Shown: piece by piece, positions 16,746 through 24,283 of the stretch
Layout of the letters: each line of letters starts with the position of its first letter
Position numbering within the stretch: the stretch's first letter is position 1
NCBI RefSeq assembly: GCF_036059255.1
Contig: NZ_CP107947.1
Coordinates: 7,130,001-7,194,000, forward strand
DNA from: Micromonospora sp. NBC_00389
Lineage (GTDB): Bacteria; Actinomycetota; Actinomycetes; Mycobacteriales; Micromonosporaceae
Length of the DNA stretch: 64,000 bases
Direction of reading: 5' to 3'
The notes under the pieces: model-generated
What the model was told of the DNA's origin: nothing
The model's database searches: none
Seen by the model: the letters and a program-made list of their open reading frames with translations, nothing else
Translations under genes and position numbers: made by a program

Positions 16746-17852
16746 GTGAAACGATCCCGTACGGCCGCGTTGCTCATCGCGGCCGTGACCCTCGCCCTGG
16801 GCGCCGTCGCCCTGACCTCCAGCCCGGAGCCCGCCGCCGCGCACGGTGCGGCGATGACCCCCGGCAGCCGTACCTTCCTGTGTTGGCAGGACGGCCTGAG
16901 CCAGACCGGTGAGATCAGGCCGAACAACCCCGCGTGCTCCGCCGCCGTGGCGCAGAGCGGGGCGAACTCGCTCTACAACTGGTTCAGCGTGCTGCGCTCC
17001 GACGCCGGCGGCCGGACCGTCGGCTTCATCCCGGACGGGCAGCTGTGCAGCGGCGGAAACTCCGGCTACAGCGGCTACGACCTGGCCCGTACCGACTGGC
17101 CGTTGACCCACCTGACCTCGGGGGCGCGGCTGGACTTCCGGTACAGCAACTGGGCGCACCACCCGGGCACCTTCTACTTCTACGTGACCAAGGACAGTTG
17201 GAGCCCGAACCGGCCGCTGGCGTGGGGCGACCTGGAGGAGCCGTTCCTGACGGTGACCAACCCGCCGCAGCGCGGCGGGGTCGGCACCAACGAGGGGCAC
17301 TACTACTTCAGCGGAAACCTGCCGTCGGGCAAGAGCGGCCGGCACATCATCTACTCCCGTTGGGTGCGCTCGGACTCGCAGGAGAACTTCTTCGGCTGCT
17401 CCGACGTGACCTTCGACGGCGGCAACGGCCAGGTGACCGGCGTGGGTCCGGGCGGCACTCCCCCGCCGACCCCCACCCCGACCACCCCACCGCCGAACCC
17501 GACGACTCCCCCGCCAACCCCCACCCCGACCACCCCACCGCCGCACGGCGGTGACTGCATGGCGGTCTACAAGGTCGTCAGCGCCTGGCAGGGCGGCTTC
17601 CAGGGCGAAGTCATGATCATGAACCACGGCAGTACGCCGTTCGCCGGCTGGACCGCGAGCTGGACGTGGCCCAGCGGGCAGTCGATCAGTCAGATCTGGA
17701 ACGCCACCCAGAGTTCGTCCGGTTCGTCGGTGACGGCGAGCAACGTCTCGTACAACGGCACGGTCGCGCCGGAGGGCACCACCAGCTTCGGCTTCCTGGC
17801 CAGCACCACCGGCACCAACACCCTGCCAACAGTCACCTGCGCCCGCCGCTAA
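16746..17852 (+). CDS. Secreted AA10 lytic polysaccharide monooxygenase with CBM2
   Basis: 368 aa. A signal peptide (1-32, cleavage after AAA) exposes His33 as the mature N-terminus (HGAAMTPGSRTFLCW). The second histidine-brace residue is in NWAHHPGTFYFY. The sequence closely follows cellulose-active C1-oxidising CelS2-type AA10 enzymes, including SDSQENFFGCSDV. A Thr/Pro linker (about 238-264) leads to a C-terminal CBM2 with paired cysteines (GDC...VTC). It cleaves crystalline cellulose outside the cell. GTG start has AGGAG five bases upstream. Confidence 0.93.
   Translation: MKRSRTAALLIAAVTLALGAVALTSSPEPAAAHGAAMTPGSRTFLCWQDGLSQTGEIRPNNPACSAAVAQSGANSLYNWFSVLRSDAGGRTVGFIPDGQLCSGGNSGYSGYDLARTDWPLTHLTSGARLDFRYSNWAHHPGTFYFYVTKDSWSPNRPLAWGDLEEPFLTVTNPPQRGGVGTNEGHYYFSGNLPSGKSGRHIIYSRWVRSDSQENFFGCSDVTFDGGNGQVTGVGPGGTPPPTPTPTTPPPNPTTPPPTPTPTTPPPHGGDCMAVYKVVSAWQGGFQGEVMIMNHGSTPFAGWTASWTWPSGQSISQIWNATQSSSGSSVTASNVSYNGTVAPEGTTSFGFLASTTGTNTLPTVTCARR
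17460..17545 (+). repeat. Thr/Pro linker repeat in LPMO gene
   Basis: Two copies of a C-rich segment encoding PTPTPTTPPP separated by NPTTPP make up the flexible linker between the catalytic domain and CBM2. Such repeats are usual in modular cellulases. Confidence 0.6.
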
Positions 17853-17887
17853 ACCCAACCCCGCCCCCGTCCAACCCCACCCCGAAA

Positions 17888-17943
17888 TGATCAAGAGGTT
17901 TGCGTCATCCGGAGGCGTTCCGGTGACGCAAACCTCTTGATCA
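17888..17943. terminator. Bidirectional terminator, 20-bp perfect stem
   Basis: TGATCAAGAGGTTTGCGTCA (17888-17907) and its exact reverse complement (17924-17943) enclose 16 bases, themselves pairing CCGGA with TCCGG. It lies between the convergent LPMO and asparagine synthetase genes and can end both transcripts. The palindrome's sequence looks like a dispersed repeat family member rather than a one-off. Confidence 0.8.
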
Positions 17944-17967
17944 ACAGGGTCGGGGCGGGCAGCGGGG

Positions 17968-19929
17968 TCAGCGGACCATGGAGCCGACCACCGGTTTGGT
18001 CAGCAGGGCGGACTGGTTGCGCTGGATGCCGGGGTCGAGGGTCTTGGCCACGAAGATGGCGTGCCAGATGCAGAAGATCAGCACGGTCCACACCTTGCGG
18101 GAGTGGTCGGCCTCCTCCCGCTTGTGCTCGTCCAGCAGCCGCAGCGCGTACGACAGGTCGAGCAGGTCGCCGGCGCCCGAGGTGCTCAGCACATGCCGGG
18201 CCCACTCGTACATCTCGCCGCGCAGCCAGACCCGGGTGGGGGTCGGGAAGCCCAGCTTCTTGCGGTTGACGATGGCCGGCGGGACGACGCCCTGCAACGC
18301 CTGGCGCATCGCGTACTTGGTGGCGTCCGAGCGCGGCGGCAGCTTGAGGTCCACCGGGATCTTCGCCGCCACGTCGAACACCTCGCGGTCGAGGAACGGC
18401 ACCCGTACCTCCAGCGAGTGGGACATCGAGATCCGGTCGGCCTTGACCAGGATGTCCCCGCGCAGCCAGGTGTAGAGGTCGACGTACTGCATCTTGGTGA
18501 CGTCGTCCAGCTCGGTGCACTCGGCGTAGATCGGCGCCGTCACGTCGGTGTAGCGCACCGAGGGGTCGTAGCGGCGCATCAGGTGCTGCTTCTCCTCCTC
18601 GGTGAACATCCGGGCGTTGCCGTAGTAGCGCTCCTCGATCGGGGTTGTGCCGCGCTCCAGGAAGCTCTTGCCCTTGACCCCCTGCGGGATCGCCTTGGAG
18701 ACCGCGCGGAGCCCCTTCTGCACCCCACCGGGCAGGCCGTTGACGGTGCCGAGCGACAGTGGCTCGCGGTAGATCGTGTAACCGCCGAAGAACTCGTCGG
18801 CGCCCTCACCGGAGAGCACCACGGTGACGTGCTCGGCGGCCTTCTTGGCCACGAAGTACAGCGGCACCAGCGCCGGGTCGGCCACCGGGTCGTCCAGGTG
18901 CCAGACGATCTTCGGCAGCGCGTCGATCATGTCCTGCGGACCGATCTTGGTGGGGATGGTGGTGACGTCCAGGTGCCGGGCCGACTCCTGCGCGACGTCG
19001 ATCTCCGAATACCCCGGTACGTCGTACCCGACGGTGAAGGTCAGGATGTTCGGGTTGAACTCCCGGGCCAGCGCGACCACCGCGGTGGAGTCGATGCCGC
19101 TGGACAGGAACGAACCGACCGGCACGTCGGAGCGCATGTGCATGCGCACGCTCTCCCGCAGCGTCTCCCGGATCTCGTGGTAGAGCTTCTGCTCGTCGTC
19201 GACCGGCGCCGGCCGGAACACTGGCCGGTACCAGCGGCGTACGTCGATCCGCCCGCCCGGGGTCCAGGTCAGGTACTCCCCGGAGCCGATCCGGTTGACG
19301 CCCTTGTGCAGCGTGCCGGGCTCGGGGACGTACTGCAGGGTCAGGTAGTGGCTGAGGTTGGCCGCGTCGACGCCCGCGTCGCCCTGGTAGTTGCTGTGCG
19401 CGAACGGCAGCAGCGCCTTCTTCTCCGAGGCCAGGTACAGCCCGTCGGCTGTCTCCAGGTAGTGCATCGGCTTGATGCCGAAGTAGTCGCGGGCGCCGAA
19501 CGCGCGCCGTTCCTGCCGGTCCCAGATGACGAAGGCGAACATGCCGCGCAGCCGGGTGAGCACCTGCTCGCCCCAGAAGTGGTAGCCGGCGACGATCACC
19601 TCGCCGTCACCGGCGGTGGCGAACTGGGCGCCGAAGTTCCGGACCAGTTCGTCGCGCAGCTCGATGTAGTTGTAGATCTCACCGTTGAAGGTGAGCAGGT
19701 AACGGCCGTTCGCGTAGGGCAGCGGCTCGTGACTCGACGCGACGTCGATGATGGCGAGCCGCTTGTGGGCGAACACTCCGTCCGCGTATCGGCCGGAGGC
19801 GTCGCCGACCACCTCGACCCCTGTCTCGTCGGGGCCGCGGTGGTGCAGGCATTCCAACGCTCCGGCGATGTGGTCGCGGTGCGCGGCGGCGTTACCGTTC
19901 GCGCTGAAGAAGGCCAGGAGTCCGCACAT
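17968..19929 (-). CDS. asnB: Asparagine synthetase, glutamine-hydrolysing
   Basis: 653 aa. MCGLLAFF gives Cys2, the nucleophile of the class II glutaminase domain after Met removal, followed by RGPDETG and FNGEIYN. The synthetase half carries the PPi loop SFLSSGIDSTAV. It converts aspartate, ATP and glutamine to asparagine. ATG 19929 was chosen because the nucleophilic Cys must follow the initiator Met; the frame stays open further upstream. GGAAAG lies nine bases before it. Length is close to other actinobacterial AsnB proteins. Confidence 0.93.
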   Translation of the reverse strand: MCGLLAFFSANGNAAAHRDHIAGALECLHHRGPDETGVEVVGDASGRYADGVFAHKRLAIIDVASSHEPLPYANGRYLLTFNGEIYNYIELRDELVRNFGAQFATAGDGEVIVAGYHFWGEQVLTRLRGMFAFVIWDRQERRAFGARDYFGIKPMHYLETADGLYLASEKKALLPFAHSNYQGDAGVDAANLSHYLTLQYVPEPGTLHKGVNRIGSGEYLTWTPGGRIDVRRWYRPVFRPAPVDDEQKLYHEIRETLRESVRMHMRSDVPVGSFLSSGIDSTAVVALAREFNPNILTFTVGYDVPGYSEIDVAQESARHLDVTTIPTKIGPQDMIDALPKIVWHLDDPVADPALVPLYFVAKKAAEHVTVVLSGEGADEFFGGYTIYREPLSLGTVNGLPGGVQKGLRAVSKAIPQGVKGKSFLERGTTPIEERYYGNARMFTEEEKQHLMRRYDPSVRYTDVTAPIYAECTELDDVTKMQYVDLYTWLRGDILVKADRISMSHSLEVRVPFLDREVFDVAAKIPVDLKLPPRSDATKYAMRQALQGVVPPAIVNRKKLGFPTPTRVWLRGEMYEWARHVLSTSGAGDLLDLSYALRLLDEHKREEADHSRKVWTVLIFCIWHAIFVAKTLDPGIQRNQSALLTKPVVGSMVR

Positions 19930-20062
19930 GGTGGACATCTTTCCACGCGCGCCATCGGCCCGTCGCAGCCGTCCGTTGATCCAGAGCCCCCCTGGCCGGC
20001 ACCATCGGGAACCGGGCGCGCGATACGGTCTGGACCAGCAACGAAGCGGAGGGAGCGGCGCA

Positions 20063-21544
20063 ATGACCGAGGGACGCACCGACGGAACGCCGACGAACGG
20101 TACGGAATCGCATGATCCGGACTTCCCGGAGGCGTTCCTGTCCTTCATGCGGCAGGGCTGGCGGGACACCGCGCTCCCGGTCGCGCCCCGGCAGGAGGCC
20201 CCCAACTACGCCAAGCGGCGGGCCGCGCTGTCGGCGGCCTTCCCCGGCGAGACGCTGGTGATCCCGACCGGCCCCGAGAAGGTCCGGGCCAACGACACCG
20301 GGTATCCGTTCCGGCCGGGCAGTGACTTCGTCTACCTGACCGGCGACCACGACCCGGACAGCGTGCTGGTGCTGCGCCCGAACGGCTCGGGGCACGACGC
20401 CACCCTGTACATGCGGCCCCGCTCGTCCCGGGAGACCGACGAGTTCTTCCGCAGCCGGCACGGCGAGCTGTGGGTGGGCCGGCGGCACACGCTCAGCGAG
20501 AAGTCCACCGAGCTGGGCCTGCCCACCGCCGACCTGACCGGCCTGGAGGCGACGCTGGCCGACCTGGCGCCGGGGCGGACCCGGGTGCTGCGCGGCTTCG
20601 ACACGCAGGTGGACGCAGCGGTACGCCCGTACGACGGCGTCCGCGCCGAAGGGCAGCCGCCGCGCGACCGGGAGCTGGCGATCGCCATCTCGGAGCAGAA
20701 GCTGGTCAAGGACGAGTGGGAGATCGGCCAACTCCAGGACGCGATTGACGCCACGGTGCGTGGCTTCGAGGACGTGGCCCGGATCCTGCCGGCCGACCGG
20801 GCGGTCTCGGAGCGGCTGCTGGAGGGGATCTTCGCGCTGCGGGCCCGGCACGACGGCAACGACGTCGGGTACGGCTCGATCGTCGGCGCTGGCGAGCACG
20901 CCACGATCCTGCACTGGGTGCACAACCACGGCGCCACTCGACCGGGTGACCTGCTGCTGATGGACATGGGTGTCGAGGGGCGCAACCTCTACACCGCCGA
21001 CGTGACCCGGGTGCTGCCGGTGAGCGGTCGGTTCACCGCCCTGCAACGCCAGGTCTACGACATCGTGTACGCCTCGCAGCAGGCCGGGATCGAGGCCATC
21101 CGGCCCGGGGTGAAGTTCAAGGACGTCCACCTGACCTGCATGCGGGTGCTCGCCGAGGGCCTGGCCGAGCTGGGCCTGCTGCCGGTGAGCGTGGACGAGG
21201 CGATGGACGAGAAGTCCTCGGTCTACCGGCGGTGGACGCTGCACGGCTTCGGCCACATGCTCGGCATCGACGTGCACGACTGCTCGAACGCCCGCAAGGA
21301 GAACTACCGCGACGGCACGCTGGGCGAGGGCTACGTGCTCACCGTCGAGCCGGGGCTGTACTTCCAGCCGGAGGACGAGCTGGTCCCCGCCGAGCTGCGC
21401 GGCATCGGCGTGCGCATCGAGGACGACGTGCTGGTCACCGCGACCGGCGCGGTGAACCTGTCGGCCGGCCTGCCGCGCACCGCGGACGAGGTGGAGACCT
21501 GGCTGGCCGAGCAGCGCGAGGCGGGCCCGCGCCTGCCGGTCTGA
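20063..21544 (+). CDS. pepP: Xaa-Pro aminopeptidase (aminopeptidase P family)
   Basis: 493 aa. An N-terminal domain (about 45-200, starting YAKRRAALSAAFPG) precedes the pita-bread metallopeptidase domain. The five metal ligands are in LLMDMGVEGRNLYTADVTR (two Asp), HGFGHMLGIDVHD (His), TVEPGLYF (Glu) and GVRIEDDV (Glu). It removes N-terminal residues ahead of proline, using manganese or similar metals. The ATG has GGAGG ten bases upstream. It is followed by a strong terminator. Confidence 0.92.
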   Translation: MTEGRTDGTPTNGTESHDPDFPEAFLSFMRQGWRDTALPVAPRQEAPNYAKRRAALSAAFPGETLVIPTGPEKVRANDTGYPFRPGSDFVYLTGDHDPDSVLVLRPNGSGHDATLYMRPRSSRETDEFFRSRHGELWVGRRHTLSEKSTELGLPTADLTGLEATLADLAPGRTRVLRGFDTQVDAAVRPYDGVRAEGQPPRDRELAIAISEQKLVKDEWEIGQLQDAIDATVRGFEDVARILPADRAVSERLLEGIFALRARHDGNDVGYGSIVGAGEHATILHWVHNHGATRPGDLLLMDMGVEGRNLYTADVTRVLPVSGRFTALQRQVYDIVYASQQAGIEAIRPGVKFKDVHLTCMRVLAEGLAELGLLPVSVDEAMDEKSSVYRRWTLHGFGHMLGIDVHDCSNARKENYRDGTLGEGYVLTVEPGLYFQPEDELVPAELRGIGVRIEDDVLVTATGAVNLSAGLPRTADEVETWLAEQREAGPRLPV

Positions 21545-21561
21545 CCTCGCACGTACAACAA

Positions 21562-21626
21562 CGGCGGGCCCCGCCGCCGGCGTCTGCGACGTATTCGTCG
21601 TGAGACTCCGGCGGCGGGGCCCGCCG
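21562..21626 (+). terminator. Terminator after aminopeptidase P
   Basis: A perfect 19-bp GC-rich stem, 21562-21580 (CGGCGGGCCCCGCCGCCGG) with 21608-21626, encloses 27 bases. It begins 18 bases after the pepP stop and has no U-tract. Confidence 0.8.
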
Positions 21627-21985
21627 GCGTCTTGGGCTGATCTTGCCGCTACCGCGCCGTACGGGATGAGTGTGTCCGACCATCACCGTTGATCCTCCGC
21701 GGCGTCCCCGCGAGCTTTCCGCCACCAGCCACGGCCTGGCGGCATCCGTGAGCTTTCCGCCACCGGTCGCGTTCTCAGCACCGGTCATGCCCAGGGGCCC
21801 TGGGCGTCCCCACTCCTGCCGTCCGCGCCGGGCATGCCCAATGTGGGGTTTCTTCGGATTCGCCCGCATAGTGAAGAACTCTCCCATACGGTGTTGTTCA
21901 GCAGCTACAACCGATTTGTAGCGAAGGCCGCCTCGCCACGGCGAAGCGACCTTGTCTGGGTACAAGGAGAGGGCAGAGAGCTCCG
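21627..21985 (+). other. Long 5' region of the beta-helix protein gene
   Basis: 359 gene-free bases. GAGCTTTCCGCCACC occurs twice (about 21712 and 21749). Just upstream of the gene is a small hairpin, GCTACAA-CCGAT-TTGTAGC (about 21904-21922), and a second potential stem around 21923-21955. The AT-richer patch 21840-21925 may hold the promoter. I could not match it to a named riboswitch. Confidence 0.4.
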
Positions 21986-24205
21986 ATGTCCAAATACCTT
22001 CGCAATAGCGATGACGCGACAGGCGAGAAGAACTCGCCGTTCCGCCGCCGCCGGCTCTGGCTTGTCACCGGCGTTGCGGGCCTCACGGGAGCGGTCAGCC
22101 TCGCGGGCGTCGCCTACGCCACAACCGGGGTAACCGGCGGACACCGACTGAATGACGTCAAGTGGTCGACCTCCCAGCTGGTCAGCGACGACGGCAAGGA
22201 CGCGGCCAAGGACGACAAGGGCAAGGACGACAAGGGCAAGGACCACGAGGGCAAGGACGACAAGGACAAGGACGACAAGGACAAGGACGACCGCGATCGC
22301 GTCCGGGAGGTGGAGTGCGACGACGATGCCCTCGTCGAGGCCCTCGACCTGGCCAACCGCGACGACGGCGGCACCCTGAAGCTGGCCAAGGACTGCACCT
22401 ACGAGCTCGACCAGCACGACAAGAAGTCCGAGGCGGGCCTGCCGACGATCAAGCAGGAAATCACCATCGAGGGCAACGGCGCGACGATCAAGCGGGAAGC
22501 CGAGGAGGGCTTCCGGATCTTCCGCGTAGCCAACGGCGGTGACCTGACCCTGAAGGACGTCACGATCCGCAACGGCGCCGCCGGCGAAGACCGCAAGTAC
22601 GAGAAGGACGGCAAGGAAGACAAGCACGACAAGCCCAAGCCGCCGCCGAAGAAGGCGGTCCCCAGCAACCAGAACGGGACCGGGGGCGGGGCTCCGGTCG
22701 CGGAGCCGCTCGCCGATCCCGCTGCGGCTCCGGCCGCCGCCCCGGCAGCGGCTCCCGCCAAGGCTCCGGCTGCGGCTCCGGCTGCGGCTCCCGGTGGTGC
22801 CCCCGGTGGTGCTCCCGCTGTGGCTCCGGCTGCGGTCCCCGGTGGGGCTCCCGCTGCGGCTCCCGGTGGGGCTCCCGGTGCGGCTCGCGCTGCGGCTCCG
22901 GCTGCGGCTCCGGCCGCCGCTCCCGCAGCGGCTCCCGCTGCGAAGCCCACCGCCACGTCCACCAAGCCGGCCGAGGACAAGCGTGAGTGGGACGGCAAGG
23001 ACAAGTCCGAGTGGGACGGCAAGGACAAGTCCGACTGGGAGGGCAAGGACAAGTCCGACTGGGACGGCAAGGACGACAAGGAGCACGAGGGCGACGGCGG
23101 TGGCATCCTGGTCGAACGCGGCGGCGAGGCCCACCTGGTGAACGCCAAGTTCGTCCTCAACAGCGCCGAGAACAACGGCGGCGCCATCGCCAACTTCGGC
23201 CGGGTCGAGGCCGAGGGCAGCACCTTCGACAACAACCACGCCGGAAAGGACGGCGGCGCCATCTTCAACGCCGGCGTCCTCGACGTCACGGGCTCCCACG
23301 ACGGCAAGGGCCCCGAGTCCCGCATCACCAACAACACCGCGGGCAAGAACGGCGGCGGCGTCGCCAACGGCCACGGCGACGAGGACAAGGACAAGGAGAA
23401 GGACAAGGAGAAGAAGTACGAGTCGGGCGCCAACGGCTACGGCAAGGACGGCAAGGACAAGGACGGCAAGGCCGGCACCGTCACGATCGAGAAGACCCTG
23501 ATCGAGGGCAACACCGCCAAGAAGAACGGCGGCGGCCTGTTCAGCAACGACGGCTTCGTCGAGGTCAGCTGGACCTTCATCAAGAACAACACCGCCGGCG
23601 AGAACGGCGGCGGCATCGCCGCTGTCGACACCGTCCTGACGGTCAAGAAGAGCACCATCGAGAAGAACAAGGCCCACAAGGACGGCGGCGGCGTCTACAA
23701 CGTCAGCAGCGACGAGAAGAACCACGGCAAGTCCAAGGGCAAGGACGAGGAGAAGCGTGGCACGGCCACCGTCACCGACAGCGAGATCTTCGAGAACAGC
23801 GCGAACCGCTTCGGTGGAGGCTTCTTCAACGGCGAGCCCTTCGAGGACAAGCACAACGGCGGCGGCATGACCGGCCCGGCCGCCTGGCAGGGCTCCTGGT
23901 CCAACAAGGACCACGAGGACGACTCGGCCACCCTGGTCCTGCGTGACGACAAGATCAAGGAGAACTTCGCCGGCAAGAACGGCGGCGGCATCTACAACAA
24001 CGAAGGCAAGGTGACCCTGACCAACACCAAGGTCACCAAGAACAAGGCCGACAACGGCAACGAGAAGGACAAGGGCAAGGACCACAAGGGGATCGCCGGC
24101 GGCATCTTCAACAACGATGGCAAGGTCAAGCTCGACGACGACTCCACCGTCACCGACAACGACCCCACCAACTGCGCCAACACCGTCGAGGACTGCTTCA
24201 ACTGA
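21986..24205 (+). CDS. Surface beta-helix protein with Lys/Asp-rich and Ala/Pro-rich blocks
   Basis: 739 aa. RRRR plus a membrane or signal segment (24-46) is followed by a polyampholyte block (about 66-106, repeats of KDDKGKD). A parallel beta-helix-like part (about 107-200) comes next, then an Ala/Pro block (about 230-330), four copies of an eight-residue WDGKDKS-type repeat (about 334-368), and nine copies of a Pmp-like motif N-x-A-x3-GG-[AG]-[ILV] (for example NNGGAIANFG, KNGGGLFSND, KNGGGIYNNE). The GG-A-I/F-x-x-N pattern recalls chlamydial Pmp repeats and other right-handed beta-helices. It is probably exported and wall- or membrane-associated; no function can be assigned. Lys is almost all AAG. 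Confidence 0.8.
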   Translation: MSKYLRNSDDATGEKNSPFRRRRLWLVTGVAGLTGAVSLAGVAYATTGVTGGHRLNDVKWSTSQLVSDDGKDAAKDDKGKDDKGKDHEGKDDKDKDDKDKDDRDRVREVECDDDALVEALDLANRDDGGTLKLAKDCTYELDQHDKKSEAGLPTIKQEITIEGNGATIKREAEEGFRIFRVANGGDLTLKDVTIRNGAAGEDRKYEKDGKEDKHDKPKPPPKKAVPSNQNGTGGGAPVAEPLADPAAAPAAAPAAAPAKAPAAAPAAAPGGAPGGAPAVAPAAVPGGAPAAAPGGAPGAARAAAPAAAPAAAPAAAPAAKPTATSTKPAEDKREWDGKDKSEWDGKDKSDWEGKDKSDWDGKDDKEHEGDGGGILVERGGEAHLVNAKFVLNSAENNGGAIANFGRVEAEGSTFDNNHAGKDGGAIFNAGVLDVTGSHDGKGPESRITNNTAGKNGGGVANGHGDEDKDKEKDKEKKYESGANGYGKDGKDKDGKAGTVTIEKTLIEGNTAKKNGGGLFSNDGFVEVSWTFIKNNTAGENGGGIAAVDTVLTVKKSTIEKNKAHKDGGGVYNVSSDEKNHGKSKGKDEEKRGTATVTDSEIFENSANRFGGGFFNGEPFEDKHNGGGMTGPAAWQGSWSNKDHEDDSATLVLRDDKIKENFAGKNGGGIYNNEGKVTLTNTKVTKNKADNGNEKDKGKDHKGIAGGIFNNDGKVKLDDDSTVTDNDPTNCANTVEDCFN
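22985..23077 (+). repeat. 24-bp tandem repeat encoding [ED]WDGKDKS
   Basis: Four 24-bp units starting at 22985, 23009, 23033 and 23057 (GAGTGGGACGGCAAGGACAA type) encode charged, Trp-containing octapeptides between the Ala/Pro block and the main beta-helix. Confidence 0.85.
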
Positions 24206-24236
24206 GCAACGCGACAGCGGAACAGCGACGGAAAAA

Positions 24237-24275
24237 GGTCGACCCCCTGCCACCGGAGGTGGCAGGGGGTCGACC
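24237..24275. terminator. Bidirectional terminator with U-tract for the minus strand
   Basis: A perfect 18-bp stem (24237-24254 with 24258-24275, GGTCGACCCCCTGCCACC) and a three-base loop lie between two convergent genes. AAAAA at 24232-24236 provides a U-tract when read from the minus strand, so it is a canonical intrinsic terminator for the amylopullulanase and a stem-only one for the beta-helix gene. Confidence 0.85.
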
Positions 24276-24283
24276 CGTGCGAA

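Noticed and set aside
21627..21985. c-di-AMP or other named riboswitch upstream of the beta-helix gene
   Set aside because: Short hairpins are present, but conserved aptamer blocks could not be found by eye.
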